64,000 nt of DNA from Brienomyrus brachyistius (lineage: Eukaryota; Chordata; Actinopteri; Osteoglossiformes; Mormyridae), in the NCBI RefSeq assembly GCF_023856365.1, contig NC_064537.1, positions 4,809,732-4,873,731 of the forward strand. Reading direction: 5' to 3'. Positions 32,973 to 39,500 of the stretch are shown here, in pieces. The position numbers were made by a program, and so were the translations under genes. The notes beneath the pieces are model-generated. The model ran no database searches and was not told the DNA's origin. It worked only from the letters and a program-made list of their open reading frames with translations. Position 1 is the first letter of the stretch. Each line of letters opens with the position of its first letter.

Positions 32973-33744
32973 AAGTGACTCGTTCCAAATCCCGTGAGCT
33001 TCCTTCACTTTCCCTCCAAAATGTCCAGCTGTTGCTACAGGAGACAACTGTGTGCTGCACGTAACCGATGTCAGCTGCTGGCGTGGATGCGAGGGCCTCG
33101 GGGTGAATGGCTGGCAAAGGCAAGGCCCCCGAGGCCCTAATCCCATCCTCGCGGTGGGGGGCAGCACAGCTGTCACCCCACATCCCACCCCTGACCCCCA
33201 CCTTTGCAGGAGGATTTTTGACATGATGACACACCTGTTTGATTTTTGACTTTTTATTTTTTTTTTATTTATTGTTTTTGACAGGTAACCTAAGTATAGA
33301 GATTCATGAGCAGGATTTTCAGGCAGCTTGAGGTTTTAGTTTTCACTATTTGTGTGTTGCCCCTAAATATCAGCTTATTTAGCCTCGCTGACAGAGCATG
33401 TCGTTTTGTTTGACTGTAGAGCCCTCTTGTGGCGGGTTTTCATATCACAAGTATGTGATCCCACAATGAGGCAATCCTTCGCAACCTAATGACCCCTGAA
33501 GACGCTGCCTGTGGGATGAATGAACTGCACAGAGACTCATTCCCGGCTCCTCCTGTCCCCAATTTCCAGGTGGATTCGCGGAGAGCACTTCCGCTACAAA
33601 TTCAGCATGCCCGGCGGTCCCAGTGCGGCCCAGGGCAAGTGGTGGATCCGGAAGCGACTGGGGCCGTATTTCCCCCCGGTGGACCTGGCAGGCCTCAGGA
33701 AGTATTTCTCATCCCGTGGCTGGCCCCACCCAGACATCAATTAA
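3329..33744 (+). CDS. lmf1: lmf1, lipase maturation factor 1 (complete, 11 coding exons)
   Basis: Join 3329-3548, 4316-4625, 6391-6401, 14718-14866, 23110-23175, 28726-28893, 30163-30346, 31283-31436, 31524-31707, 32177-32289, 33570-33744. The total is 1734 nt (577 residues plus TAA), close to the 567 of human LMF1. Every junction is GT-AG and the phase closes exactly. LMF1 is a multipass ER membrane protein needed for folding and dimer assembly of lipoprotein, hepatic and endothelial lipases. Visible landmarks are the first membrane segment at residues about 58-82 (FWLTRIVILRSVAFIYF), hydrophobic segments at 115-127 and 136-172, the conserved NKQLIGDRGL, the block PWWFHRFETL, GNLSFLNWLTMVPS, SRQVMN, NTYGAFGSITKER, YEFKCKPGD and PYHYRLDWLMWFAAFQ, and the C-terminal KWWIRKRLGPYFPP (LMF1/DUF1222 family). 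The ATG at 3329 has a strong Kozak context. Introns 3-7, 9 and 10 are repeat-laden. Confidence 0.97.
3549..4315 (+). other. lmf1 intron 1
   Basis: 767 bp, AT-rich; no repeat or other feature recognised. The acceptor is TGTGTCACAG. Confidence 0.9.
4316..4625 (+). CDS. lmf1: lmf1 exon 2
   Basis: 310 nt, residues 74-176 plus two bases of Trp177. It carries the end of the first membrane segment, the conserved SQNKQLIGDRGL loop, and hydrophobic segments around ALAYAPTILWFLDW and GIALAGLALSGFVLLTG. GC-rich. Confidence 0.95.
4626..6390 (+). other. lmf1 intron 2
   Basis: 1765 bp. It contains a short degenerate GTGACTC/GTGAGTC tandem at about 4676-4745, a hAT-like miniature element, a 16-base G run (5747-5762) and otherwise unremarkable sequence. 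A T-rich polypyrimidine tract and TCTTACAG precede the microexon. Confidence 0.85.
4771..4924. mobile_element. hAT-like miniature inverted-repeat element, copy 1
   Basis: 154 bp bounded by GGTAACACTTTACTT and its inverse AAGTAAAGTGTTACC; the inverted repeat extends with one or two mismatches into a GGGGCACAA segment. The flanking octamers (AAATACCT and AAACTCTG) no longer match, so the insertion is old. The superfamily is inferred from the second copy at 13785, which has an intact 8-bp target duplication. Confidence 0.65.
6391..6401 (+). CDS. lmf1: lmf1 exon 3, 11-nt microexon
   Basis: Only 11 nt lie between TCTTACAG and GTAAGTGA. Together with two bases from exon 2 and two from exon 4 it encodes WYSFG, matching the VWYSFGWES segment of human LMF1. 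Leaving it out shifts the frame and gives a stop at the end of exon 5. Both splice sites match consensus well. With it the gene has 11 exons, the number I recall for human LMF1, so the microexon may be ancestral. Confidence 0.9.
6529..6955. repeat. Compound CA-dinucleotide array
   Basis: About 420 bp of (CA)n broken by GA, GC and CT variants at irregular intervals, starting about 128 nt after the microexon donor. The purine-pyrimidine alternation favours Z-DNA, and CA-rich RNA is a known binding target of hnRNP L. All His/Thr and Cys/Val ORFs across it are artefacts. Confidence 0.97.
8014..8050. repeat. TG microsatellite
   Basis: An uninterrupted run of about 18 TG dinucleotides in lmf1 intron 3. 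Confidence 0.95.
8921..10610. repeat. 39-bp minisatellite, about 43 copies
   Basis: The unit is CGTTACGGTACGGCCGTC followed by TTTAGCCCTCCCTGTCGTTCC, exactly in 39-bp register from 8921 to about 10441. It then decays over four or so degenerate copies to about 10610. A few sites vary between units: TACGG/TACCG, CCGTC/CCATC, CTCCCTG/CTCTCTG and GTTCC/GCCCC. Each unit contains the palindrome ACGGCCGT. Because 39 is divisible by 3, one frame stays open for 575 codons (repeat RSRYGTAVFSPPC); it sits in an intron and is not taken as a gene. Confidence 0.97.
12255..12378 (+). mobile_element. tRNA-derived SINE fragment
   Basis: An A-box-like stretch (GTGGCTCATTGGATT) is followed about 30 nt later by a B box, CTGGTTCAAATCCC, and the element ends in an AAT-rich tail. 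This fits a Pol III SINE head with a short body. No target duplication was identified. Confidence 0.5.
13750..14095 (-). repeat. Interspersed GTGGGGACC-type repeat, copy A, interrupted by a hAT-like element
   Basis: The reverse complement of 13925-14040 matches 23940-24060 (the same order of GGTTAC, CAAAAGTC-type and GACTGCA segments). The part left of the insertion, 13750-13784, corresponds to the continuation of that copy (CACAAAGATAAACTC-type). The far end carries GAATGGAGAGTCCCC, also seen in the copy at 58300. A TTAGGATTAGGGTTAGG stretch at about 14044 is part of the repeat, not telomere. The transposon class is unknown to me. Confidence 0.65.
13785..13924. mobile_element. hAT-like miniature element, copy 2, with 8-bp target duplication
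   Basis: 140 bp starting GGTAACACTT and ending AAAGTGTTACC, flanked by the identical octamer AACTCAAT at 13777-13784 and 13925-13932. An 8-bp duplication is the hAT hallmark. The interior is itself strongly palindromic (GCATTATGATGCC and related words), and it has no coding capacity. Confidence 0.8.
14718..14866 (+). CDS. lmf1: lmf1 exon 4
   Basis: 149 nt, residues 181-230: WESQLLETGFLAIFLCP, a Pro/Cys-rich loop, then FRWLIVRIMLGA. The acceptor is TGCCCAG and the donor GCT/GTACGT; it ends in phase 0. Confidence 0.95.
16403..17125. repeat. 42-bp minisatellite, 17 copies
   Basis: The unit GCACGTTGACCTTCTTAGTG plus GTGATTTGGGTAACCGTGTCCG repeats in exact 42-bp register from 16403 to 17116, followed by a partial copy. 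Copies differ at only a few positions (CCGTG/CTGTG, GATTT/GACTT), so the array is young or homogenised. Within a unit, GGTAACCGTG and CACGTTGACC can pair imperfectly (8 of 10) around TCCGG. Two plus and two minus frames are stop-free, giving four 240-280 codon ORFs; none is coding. Confidence 0.97.
17960..18150 (+). mobile_element. tRNA-derived SINE, family B
   Basis: The B box GGTTCGAATCCCC is followed by the family body (GAGCGAGGTACCGCCC, ATTAGCTGCCCCCTGC, TATGTCACAT, GGGTTAAAGGCAGAGGACAC) and the tail CACTAAATTCTAAAT. It is shared with 57605-57887 (inverted) and more distantly with 23740-23935. Compared with the 57605 copy it lacks about 30 bp after the B box. Confidence 0.65.
18430..18650. 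repeat. Compound TG / TCTATGTG microsatellite
   Basis: (GA)n leads into TG repeats with regularly spaced TCTATGTGTG and TCTGTGTG variants. The ORFs here are low-complexity artefacts. Confidence 0.9.
20228..20395 (+). mobile_element. tRNA-derived SINE, family A
   Basis: An A-box-like GGTTCAGTGGGTTAGGATG is followed by a B box, GCCGGTTGAAATCCC, and a body ending CAGCAAAGCCCTTAGCCCC. This matches the GCAAGGCCCTTAACCC tail of the copies at 53455 and 55568. A small TCCTGTGAAA triplication follows at 20405-20433. Confidence 0.55.
20986..21310 (+). mobile_element. Non-autonomous PIF/Harbinger element with TAA target duplication
   Basis: A 319-bp element (20989-21307) has ends AGGAGTTTTCAGAC and, inverted, AGGGGTTTTCAGAC (13 of 14 match), flanked by TAA at 20986-20988 and 21308-21310. 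A 3-bp TWA duplication and GGGTTTTCAGAC-type ends are characteristic of PIF/Harbinger. Near the right end (21208-21280) are broken pieces resembling the start of a MADF-type protein: MEEKLILFV in one frame and FPELYDTSLPSFN in the next. The element looks like an internal-deletion derivative of an autonomous one. No function remains. Confidence 0.75.
21590..21670 (-). mobile_element. tRNA-derived SINE fragment, family A, inverted
   Basis: The plus strand reads GGTCTTGCTCAAAGGTCC and then TGCGATTTGAACCAGCAACC. The reverse complement has the B box GGTTCAAATCGCA and the family A tail. It is short and degenerate. Confidence 0.45.
22445..22860. repeat. AT-rich tandem array, period about 45 bp
   Basis: About nine imperfect copies built from ACAAACAAGCAAATAACA, CAGACAAAAGTG and TATGCATAAACA. 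Alternate units differ (TGCATGCATAAACATA versus TGTATGCATAAACAGA), suggesting a dimeric higher-order unit. Overlapping minus ORFs rich in Cys, Leu and Phe are artefacts. Confidence 0.85.
23110..23175 (+). CDS. lmf1: lmf1 exon 5
   Basis: 66 nt, exactly 22 codons, phase 0 at both ends: GLIKVRGDRCWVDLTCMDYH plus YE. It is nearly the same as human GLIKIRGDRCWRDLTCMDFH. Skipping it would keep the frame. Confidence 0.96.
23740..23935 (+). mobile_element. tRNA-derived SINE, family B
   Basis: A clear A box (GTGGCCTAATGGTTAGCGG) and B box (GTTGGTTCAAATCCCC) 45 nt apart, then the family body with CCCTATGTCACATAC and GTTAAATGCCGGGGACAC. It runs directly into the interspersed repeat copy B. Confidence 0.7.
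23936..24140 (+). repeat. Interspersed GTGGGGACC-type repeat, copy B
   Basis: Contains the inverted pair GTGGGGACC ... TGTCCCCAC and GTGGGG ... GGTCCCCAC, with the ACAAAATTGAGTTTA segment in which copy A was hit by the hAT-like element. It is followed by a CA tract. Confidence 0.65.
24140..24195. repeat. CA microsatellite
   Basis: About 28 uninterrupted CA units at the end of the interspersed repeat; the same family member at 58300 also ends in a TG/CA tract. Confidence 0.95.
25975..26215. repeat. G/T-rich minisatellite, period about 23 bp
   Basis: About ten copies of CTTGGGTGGGGCTTTGGGAATGC and shorter variants (CTTAGGTGGAGCTTTGGGTG). A 69-bp three-unit block is repeated once. ORFs across it read GWGFGNALGG and are artefacts. 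Confidence 0.9.
26446..26529. repeat. TG microsatellite
   Basis: About 42 uninterrupted TG units, the longest pure dinucleotide run in the window. Confidence 0.97.
28080..28149. repeat. TG microsatellite
   Basis: TG run with one TA interruption, ending in GCGTGCG. Confidence 0.95.
28726..28893 (+). CDS. lmf1: lmf1 exon 6
   Basis: 168 nt, 56 codons, phase 0 at both ends: TQPVPNPMSYYMHRFPWWFH, then RFETLVNHFIELIAPFFTFL, GRRLCMVNGGLQLLFQ. It carries the conserved PWWFHRFETL motif and a hydrophobic segment. A C10 run abuts the acceptor CGCAG. Confidence 0.96.
28894..30162 (+). other. lmf1 intron 6
   Basis: 1269 bp. Unremarkable to 29450, then the 30-bp hairpin array (29451-29960), then 200 bp leading to the exon 7 acceptor TCTCGCAG. 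Confidence 0.9.
29451..29960. repeat. 30-bp minisatellite, 17 copies, self-complementary
   Basis: The unit GTGCTGTAGTTCTCTGAGCA plus CTGCTTTTCA is in exact 30-bp register. CAGTGCT and its inverse AGCACTG alternate along the array, separated by 11 nt within a unit and by only CTTTT between units, so the whole array can fold into successive 7-bp stems. A few copies carry GTGGTGCAG, GTGCGGTAG or GAACACTG changes that break one arm. ORFs on both strands are artefacts of the 30-bp period. Confidence 0.97.
30163..30346 (+). CDS. lmf1: lmf1 exon 7
   Basis: 184 nt, residues 309-369 plus one base: ATLIVSGNLSFLNWLTMVPS, LACFDDAALGFLF, then a variable stretch ending PPPTR. It is flanked on both sides by minisatellites. 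The donor AGAG/GTACGG is a weak match and runs straight into the G-rich array. Confidence 0.95.
30347..31282 (+). other. lmf1 intron 7
   Basis: 936 bp, of which about 690 bp is the G-rich array; the rest (31040-31282) is AT-richer and ends in CTCCCCACCAG. The exon 7 reading frame stays open through the array to 30831. Confidence 0.9.
30349..31037. repeat. G-rich tetranucleotide-based array (GGCGGGCAGACA)
   Basis: Built from GGCG, GGCA, GACA and GGTG tetramers in irregular larger blocks: CGGGCGGGCGGGGGGGCGGG and TGGGCAGACAGGCAGG recur every 50-150 bp. It ends in (CAGT)n and (CAGA)n. Many tracts have four or more G triplets within a few bases on the sense strand, so DNA and RNA G-quadruplexes are possible. 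Three ORFs of Arg/Ala/Gly are artefacts of the repeat. Confidence 0.95.
31283..31436 (+). CDS. lmf1: lmf1 exon 8
   Basis: 154 nt, residues 370-420: GMLVRRVLNISLAVLIGYLS, IPVVLNLLSSRQVMN, then FDPLRIVNTYGAFG. It contains a hydrophobic segment and the conserved SRQVMN and NTYGAFG. Confidence 0.96.
31524..31707 (+). CDS. lmf1: lmf1 exon 9
   Basis: 184 nt after an 87-nt intron: ITKERTEVVFQGTTSADPQD, then WEEYEFKCKPGDVTRRPCLI, SPYHYRLDWLMWFAAFQ. This is the most conserved stretch of the family and lies in the lumenal C-terminal part. Confidence 0.96.
31708..32176 (+). other. lmf1 intron 9
   Basis: 469 bp, mostly an 89-bp tandem repeat (31747-32035), followed by 140 bp of AT-rich sequence and the acceptor TTCCTGTGCAG. 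Confidence 0.9.
31747..32035. repeat. 89-bp tandem repeat, 3.2 copies
   Basis: AGTTTACAGCC begins copies at 31831, 31920 and 32009, and a first partial copy starts at about 31747. Each unit holds GCCAGGTAGCTTAGC and ATGCTAGTGCAGGCTAGCTC. Copies differ at only a few bases. Confidence 0.93.
32177..32289 (+). CDS. lmf1: lmf1 exon 10
   Basis: 113 nt, residues 483-519 plus two bases: TYEQSEWVIHIAGRLLASDS, then LLSLLEHNPFQGRTNP. The donor is CCCAG/GTGAGT. Confidence 0.95.
32290..33569 (+). other. lmf1 intron 10
   Basis: 1280 bp with a CA tract (32926-32970) and a T-rich stretch near 33243-33275; otherwise nothing recognisable. The acceptor is AATTTCCAG. Confidence 0.88.
32926..32970. repeat. CA microsatellite
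   Basis: About 22 CA units in lmf1 intron 10. Confidence 0.95.
33570..33744 (+). CDS. lmf1: lmf1 exon 11 (terminal coding exon)
   Basis: 175 nt ending in TAA at 33742-33744: WIRGEHFRYKFSMPGGPSAA, QGKWWIRKRLGPYFPPVDLA, then a short tail ending RGWPHPDIN. It matches the KWWVRKRIGAYFPP-type C-terminus of human LMF1. Confidence 0.96.
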
Positions 33745-33976
33745 ACTTCCAGAACGGCATGGACATGGGGCAGTGACCCCCGAGCTGTACCACAACTGGA
33801 ATGACCGAGCCCATCCACATACTATTGAGGTCAGTTGGACCTCCGTCAAAGTGGACCAGCGAGACTCTGGACTGAAACACTGTGGTCTTCAGCTGCCCTG
33901 GCCTTCATCCTGCAACCACACCAGTCCTTCTTTTTGTTTCTTCTGGATAATGTTTGTGAAAAAATATCCAAAATAT

Positions 33977-34118
33977 AATAAAAGCCCCAGTTATACGTCC
34001 CAGCAGCCTGGCTGTAGCTGTGCTGAGGCTTCTGCCGTTAACGGAGCGATCGGTGACGTCACTGCCCAAGATGAAGCCTGCGGCAGAAGCATTCCGGCTT
34101 TTTATCTTCACAAATAAA
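33977..34118 (+). promoter_or_regulatory. lmf1 polyadenylation signals
   Basis: AATAAA occurs at 33977-33982 (about 235 nt past the stop) and again at 34113-34118, the latter followed by GT-rich sequence. Either could end the transcript. Confidence 0.55.
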
Positions 34119-34119
34119 C

Positions 34120-35930
34120 ACGTAGCTGTTCCCGTTAAGTGTGAAAGTGCTCAAATTACTACTGTTTCACATCTGTAGCTCACAGTTCGGTTTCATTCAC
34201 AGGTTGTAACTTGTGCATTTTCTCAGTTTTTTTATTCTCCTCATGCTTTTGCCCAAAAAGTGCTCAGTGTTTAACAGCTTCTGTAGTAATTAAAGCACAC
34301 GAACGCACGACCTTCATGTTATGAGACCGTTTTCACCGTGTCGATAGGGGAAGATGGGAAATGAATGGAATGCAGAATAGCAGAGAGGCTCAAACACTGA
34401 TCGAATCAGTTCTTCTAAAGCCGCAAATCAAAACTGAGCTTTCACCTTGAAGAGCCAGGTGTCCTTCCTTTGGAAAATGATCCCTTTTCTGTTCCGATTC
34501 CCTTTGAATTGAGCCAGTTTCATCAGGTAGCGAACGGGATGAGCATGTTTTGGTTGGAATTCTGTTTCTCGCCGGTTGTTTTGGAGTGTTCTAGCAAAGT
34601 GTTCTGGCCTCTGTTTCACAGTCCAGTGAACCGTAAGTCTTGTTGGATTCCTTAGGTTTGAAATGCTCTGTCTGTCCAGCGTGATCAACGTGATTAATAG
34701 TTACATCATGGGTTGATGACCCGAACAAGAGTGTTAATGGATGCAGGTGAGTGTAAATGTATTAGAGACTCACTTTAGTGCAGCATGTTTGGATTGGGGA
34801 GGTCTTAAGGCTGCTGCCCCATTTGTTACCCACAATGCAACTCTGTCTATGTTAATAGTTCCTGAGGTTCCCAGTACTTCGAAACAAAGGCAGACAGCAT
34901 CTCGTGATACTTAACGTTCAGTTCAGCAGCCTTTTGTGAATTTTTCAATTCAAAACCAGAAAATCCCCAATCAGTATCATTTTACACTTTTCTAGATGAT
35001 GAACTGTATTAGTTATATTTTTCAGGGTATCACTCAGTAAAATGTGCAAGTTGTGCAGTTTGACGTTGAGTTTGAGTGAAGTTAAACATTTACCTGTAAA
35101 TGGTTTAAACAGGCGCTGGGGGGAGTGCGCTCGTCCTTGAATACCTACAAAACCTGCTGCTGCATTTTGGTCTGACCTGCTTCTCTAGCATGGCACGTTA
35201 TGCGATAGCGTGCCACTGATTCCGATAAGTCTCTTTTTGAAACGGAGCAAATGTTTTTTGCGCAAAAATGCCGCACAGAAATGTAAAGGGACTTGGGTTT
35301 TAGTCGTAGATATGTGGCGTTTGCAGGAGGTACTCAAGTTACGGTGACATTTCCCGGTGTGTACAGCTGGGCACCGCCGGCCGCTGATTACGCGGAGCGC
35401 TGGGAAGCGCGTGCGCATGCGCCAACCTAACCTCAAATACGCTTGCGATTAATGTATCACACATGCATAGTATTATAGGGATGGTAATTGGTGTGAACCC
35501 CTACAATAATTTGCTAAAGGCTGGGTGTTTATATAAAATGACAACATCTGAATAGAATAGAAGTGTTTTGAGCTGTATTGTGCAATATCACAGTTGTCGC
35601 TAGAATTTGTTTGTTTTAGAGTTGTCAATGTTATGTTAAGTCTCTTTCGATTATACGAAATAATCAGGCAGTCCTTAAAATGTATAAATCTCAACGTTTT
35701 AATAGTATATCCTTTCCATCACAGAGTGCAGCTTCGTCTTTGAGCGCCACTCGTTATAATTACATCGCAGTTGCAACACCACTATTTTACATGTAACTGG
35801 TTTTCTTATATTGATTGTGCGCTTTTCAGGAGGATGCAGGTGAAAACGTTTCTCTCTCTTTAGGGCAAGGTGTTTAGAAACGACGGCGCTACACCTTTAA
35901 AGCGCCCGCTTTCCAACAAGTAGCGCGGCA
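34120..35930. other. lmf1-rab26 intergenic region
   Basis: About 1.8 kb of mixed composition without tandem repeats or a recognisable element. ORFs of 60-90 codons occur on both strands with no family resemblance that I can see. Confidence 0.7.
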
Positions 35931-36560
35931 GCCCCCCCTCCCAAAGGTGCTCTTTCACTTCCAGATGATTTTTCCCCCCCGTCCCCCGACATGACAGAAA
36001 TCAGCGGCTCCGGCAACACGCCACGATTCGCAGCCGTCAAAGCGGAGCCGTGACCGTTAATAAGCCCCATCCCCATCCGTCCGCGCGGCGCGCATCGGCG
36101 AAAGTGGCAGGTGAAGTGACACAGCGACAGGCACCGGAGTCATGCTGAAGATGCAAAGGGGACAAAAAGTCCCTTTGCGCTGATCTGCAAAGCGAGAGCG
36201 TCTTTAACCGAGCACAGCACATTATCCCGTTCTGTCATTTTTTATTTTTTAGCGTGAAGCAAACAGTTTGCTGGAAACATGTCCAGGAAAAAGGCAGGCA
36301 AAGCGAAGAGCAGCCCGAGCGCGTCGCCCAAAAGCAAGGAGAGCGGTAAGCGCGGCAGAGGCGGCAGCGATGCGCAGCCAGGCGGCGCGGTCCGGCCCAG
36401 CAGACCGTCGCTGAGCAGCAGCGGCGAGTTTTACGACCTCGCATTTAAGGTGAGACGCTTTTCCTCGGTTACGCATCGCGGCATTGGCCGGAGCGAAGGG
36501 TGCCGGAGGCGCAACTTACTGCCAGGGATCCTGGCAGCGGACTTGGAGCACAAAAACGCA
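35930..36560 (+). promoter_or_regulatory. CpG-rich rab26 promoter, 5' UTR and first exon
   Basis: Locally high CpG content (GCGCGGC, CCGCGCGGCGCGCATCGG, GCGCGTCGCC) surrounds the rab26 start, in contrast to the AT-rich DNA before it. No TATA box was seen. This is typical of a CpG-island promoter; the transcription start was not located. Confidence 0.6.
36279..36449 (+). CDS. rab26: rab26 exon 1 (coding part)
   Basis: 171 nt, 57 codons, phase 0. A basic, Ser/Gly-rich N-terminal extension ends FYDLAFK. The start GAAACATGT has A at -3. The donor is AAG/GTGAGA. Confidence 0.95.
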
Positions 36561-39500
36561 CGTTGTACTGCGATCTAGGGAAATATGCTCGTATTAACCT
36601 TATGAGAAAGGTGCGCTTCTTCCCTCCCCCGTACGCACCCTACAGCCTTGGCTGGGGGGGTCCGGGCAGCACGTTTTATTCGGGCTCCCCTGATCATCGG
36701 GTGCCAAGTTTGCTCCACGAAGCGTCCGGAGATATTGACTTTAAAATAAATTTTAATTACAATATTCCTACAAAATCTCATATACGGAGTGACTGGAGCA
36801 ATCTGTACATTTTCTAACTTCTTATTCGTCACAATTTTTCATGAAAGCAACTAGTGCGCTCGTGACATGTGTTTTAATAAAATAAAGATTGGGGGGGCGA
36901 CTCTCCATGCGCTAAAACCCGATGCGGACCGTCACTGTACTGTGGCGTAACCGAATGTTACTAACTTGTGAGACGATGGTGGTAAAGCGTCAAGAACGTA
37001 AATAACCGTCACGTTATTGCACACACACTGGTAAATGTACATTTACTATGGATAATGTTATTCGACTGGCTTTTTATTTTTGCTCGTTTTTTGCATGTGT
37101 TTTTTTTATTCAGAAATGAAATACCCCAACCCCACGGAGACCAGCGCGTCTGGGGGCAGCGGGTGTCAGTAGAATGTACATATAGCGCTTTCAAAGTGTG
37201 AGCCGTCGATATACAGCCAGTGAATCCTCCGAGGGGTTAATTATGCGCTGTTTACTGCGATTTGGGGGAGCGCCCGATGGTGTGCAGCTCCAGGCGAGAT
37301 TAGGGTTCTGGTGCCCGAGTCAGGTGTAGCCTCTGCCATCTGCGGCACCCACCATGCAGGTGTACATTACCAGTGTAGATCCCCAATCCCCCCCACGCGC
37401 ACACACACACACAATTTCTGGGGCTGTGCTGGACCGGGATCCCGGTATTCGGACGTGCGACTCCCTCCGCGACTTTCTGCTGAGGCCTAATTGTCTTCCA
37501 TTATGATGATTTCTTTATTAATGCAGAATTATCTCTATCTTCCTTGCGGATGTAGGCATATTGATCGTTCCACCTACTTATTGAGTATTGTTACACTTCA
37601 TTTATATACAAAGTGACTAAATTAAATATCGGTAGTTCTTTTCCTGACCTTGAGGTAAATTTCCCCCGAGAGAGAAATATTTAACTGGCTGAATTAAAAC
37701 TTCATTATCAGAAAAGGTGAGTAGATCAGGCAGACCATAGTCCTATTTTCCCAAAAGCAGATAAAGGGAGAATAGTCCATTTATTTTCCTATTATATTAT
37801 GTAATTGATTTTATATGACACATGTCATTGTGCCTGTAGCGCTTTAATAATACAGCGGCGAGACCGAGGTGCCAGTCAGCCTCGCATGATCGCTGTGGGC
37901 AGCGCCTTCTACTTCCTCTCCAGGCGTGATGTTTGACACAAAAAGCCGAGCGGCGGGTTTGGCCTTCCTGCGGCTGGGTAACCGGACCTGTGTCTGGTGC
38001 AGCTAGCTAAGCGTGGTGAGGGTGATCCCGACGTCGCTGTCTGCCTGGCTCATTATTTAGTTCCTCTAGCAATTTCTCACCTAAGTCATTCCATTGTGGC
38101 TCTCGGGTGTAGGATGCCTCTTAATTTGTCTGGGGGTGAGACAGCAGGGGTCTTATTTGTGTGTATGTGATTAAGGGTGGGGGGTGGTTACCGATTGTAG
38201 GCTTGCTGACATTCCGGCTGGGACCTGGGGGGTCCGGTGGTGGGGGCAGGGCTTATAATCGTGTCCCGCTGTTGATTCCCCAGATGTGCCAGGCGTACAC
38301 TCTCTTGGCTTGCGTTAGTGATACGTACAAACACGGTTATCATGCGCTATGAGACATTTGCACACTTGTATGCAATATGGAGAGACGCCCCCAGACACAC
38401 AGAGGACCATTTAAAAGCCTGGTGATTTGTGGAATCCGGTCGAGTTTCTTGTTCTGTATGCCGCTGTTCGTCATGCAGAGGTGTGTACTGTACTGCGGCG
38501 CCCCCTTGTGGCCGCACTTGGGGTTGATTCTCTCCCTTGTCCCGTCTGCAGGTGATGCTGGTAGGGGACTCGGGCGTGGGCAAGACGTGCGTGCTCGTCC
38601 GCTTCAAAGACGGTGCCTTCCTGGCCGGGAGCTTCATCTCCACCGTGGGCATCGACTTCAGGGTACGTGACGCACTCAGAAGCGCAGAAGGCAGTGCCCA
38701 CTCGCACAAGCATGTGTCTGACAGCACCGGGACACTCAACCAAGCAGAAAAGGAACCACAAACACACACATGCACATGTCTGAGATCACAGGGATACTCG
38801 CACCAGCAGGATGGAATGCACAGATGCATGCTGGTGTGTGTGCTCACTCACGGGCTCCTTCGCTCCCCTCCTCCTGGACAGAATCGAGACCCCTTAATAA
38901 GCTCACGCCTCGCCTTTCACCATCGGAGGTGTTTTTTTTTCCCGAGCCAATCATAAGCTTCACTTGGAATGAAGGCGGGGCCAACCTGGCCGCAGAACGC
39001 GCGAGGTGTTAAGGCAGTAAGTGACAGGCAGGTGGTGGCCCTCAGTACACAGCTGTCAGCCTTAGCTTTAGGCCCGTATAATGTGATTCGATACAATGAG
39101 GCACTGGAGGAAAATACCCTGTTAAAATCAGATTCTGTTCAGGATATTGTAGCATATTGCATAAGTAAAAGCTCTCTGCTTTCAATAACGGTGGCACATG
39201 TCTGTAAATACCAGCGAAAGGGCATCGATTCACGTCCTTTGGCATTTGTCCAGTCAGTATTACTGTAAGAAACTCATTAGCTTTTCCAGGAAGCGAATTC
39301 AAGAATTGCCAGTGAACTGGGTAGTTTCTGCTTGCAAGGTCTGTTTCACATTCTATAGGTGAGGTTTTTATTCCCATAATCCTTTGAAGCAGACCTAGGA
39401 GAGATCTGTTTTTACTGGGTGATCGTAATTTCTCACCTGTTTCCAAAGCTTGACTTTTTACTACAGTAAATCAAATTGATGCTTCGTGTCACAGGGCCTG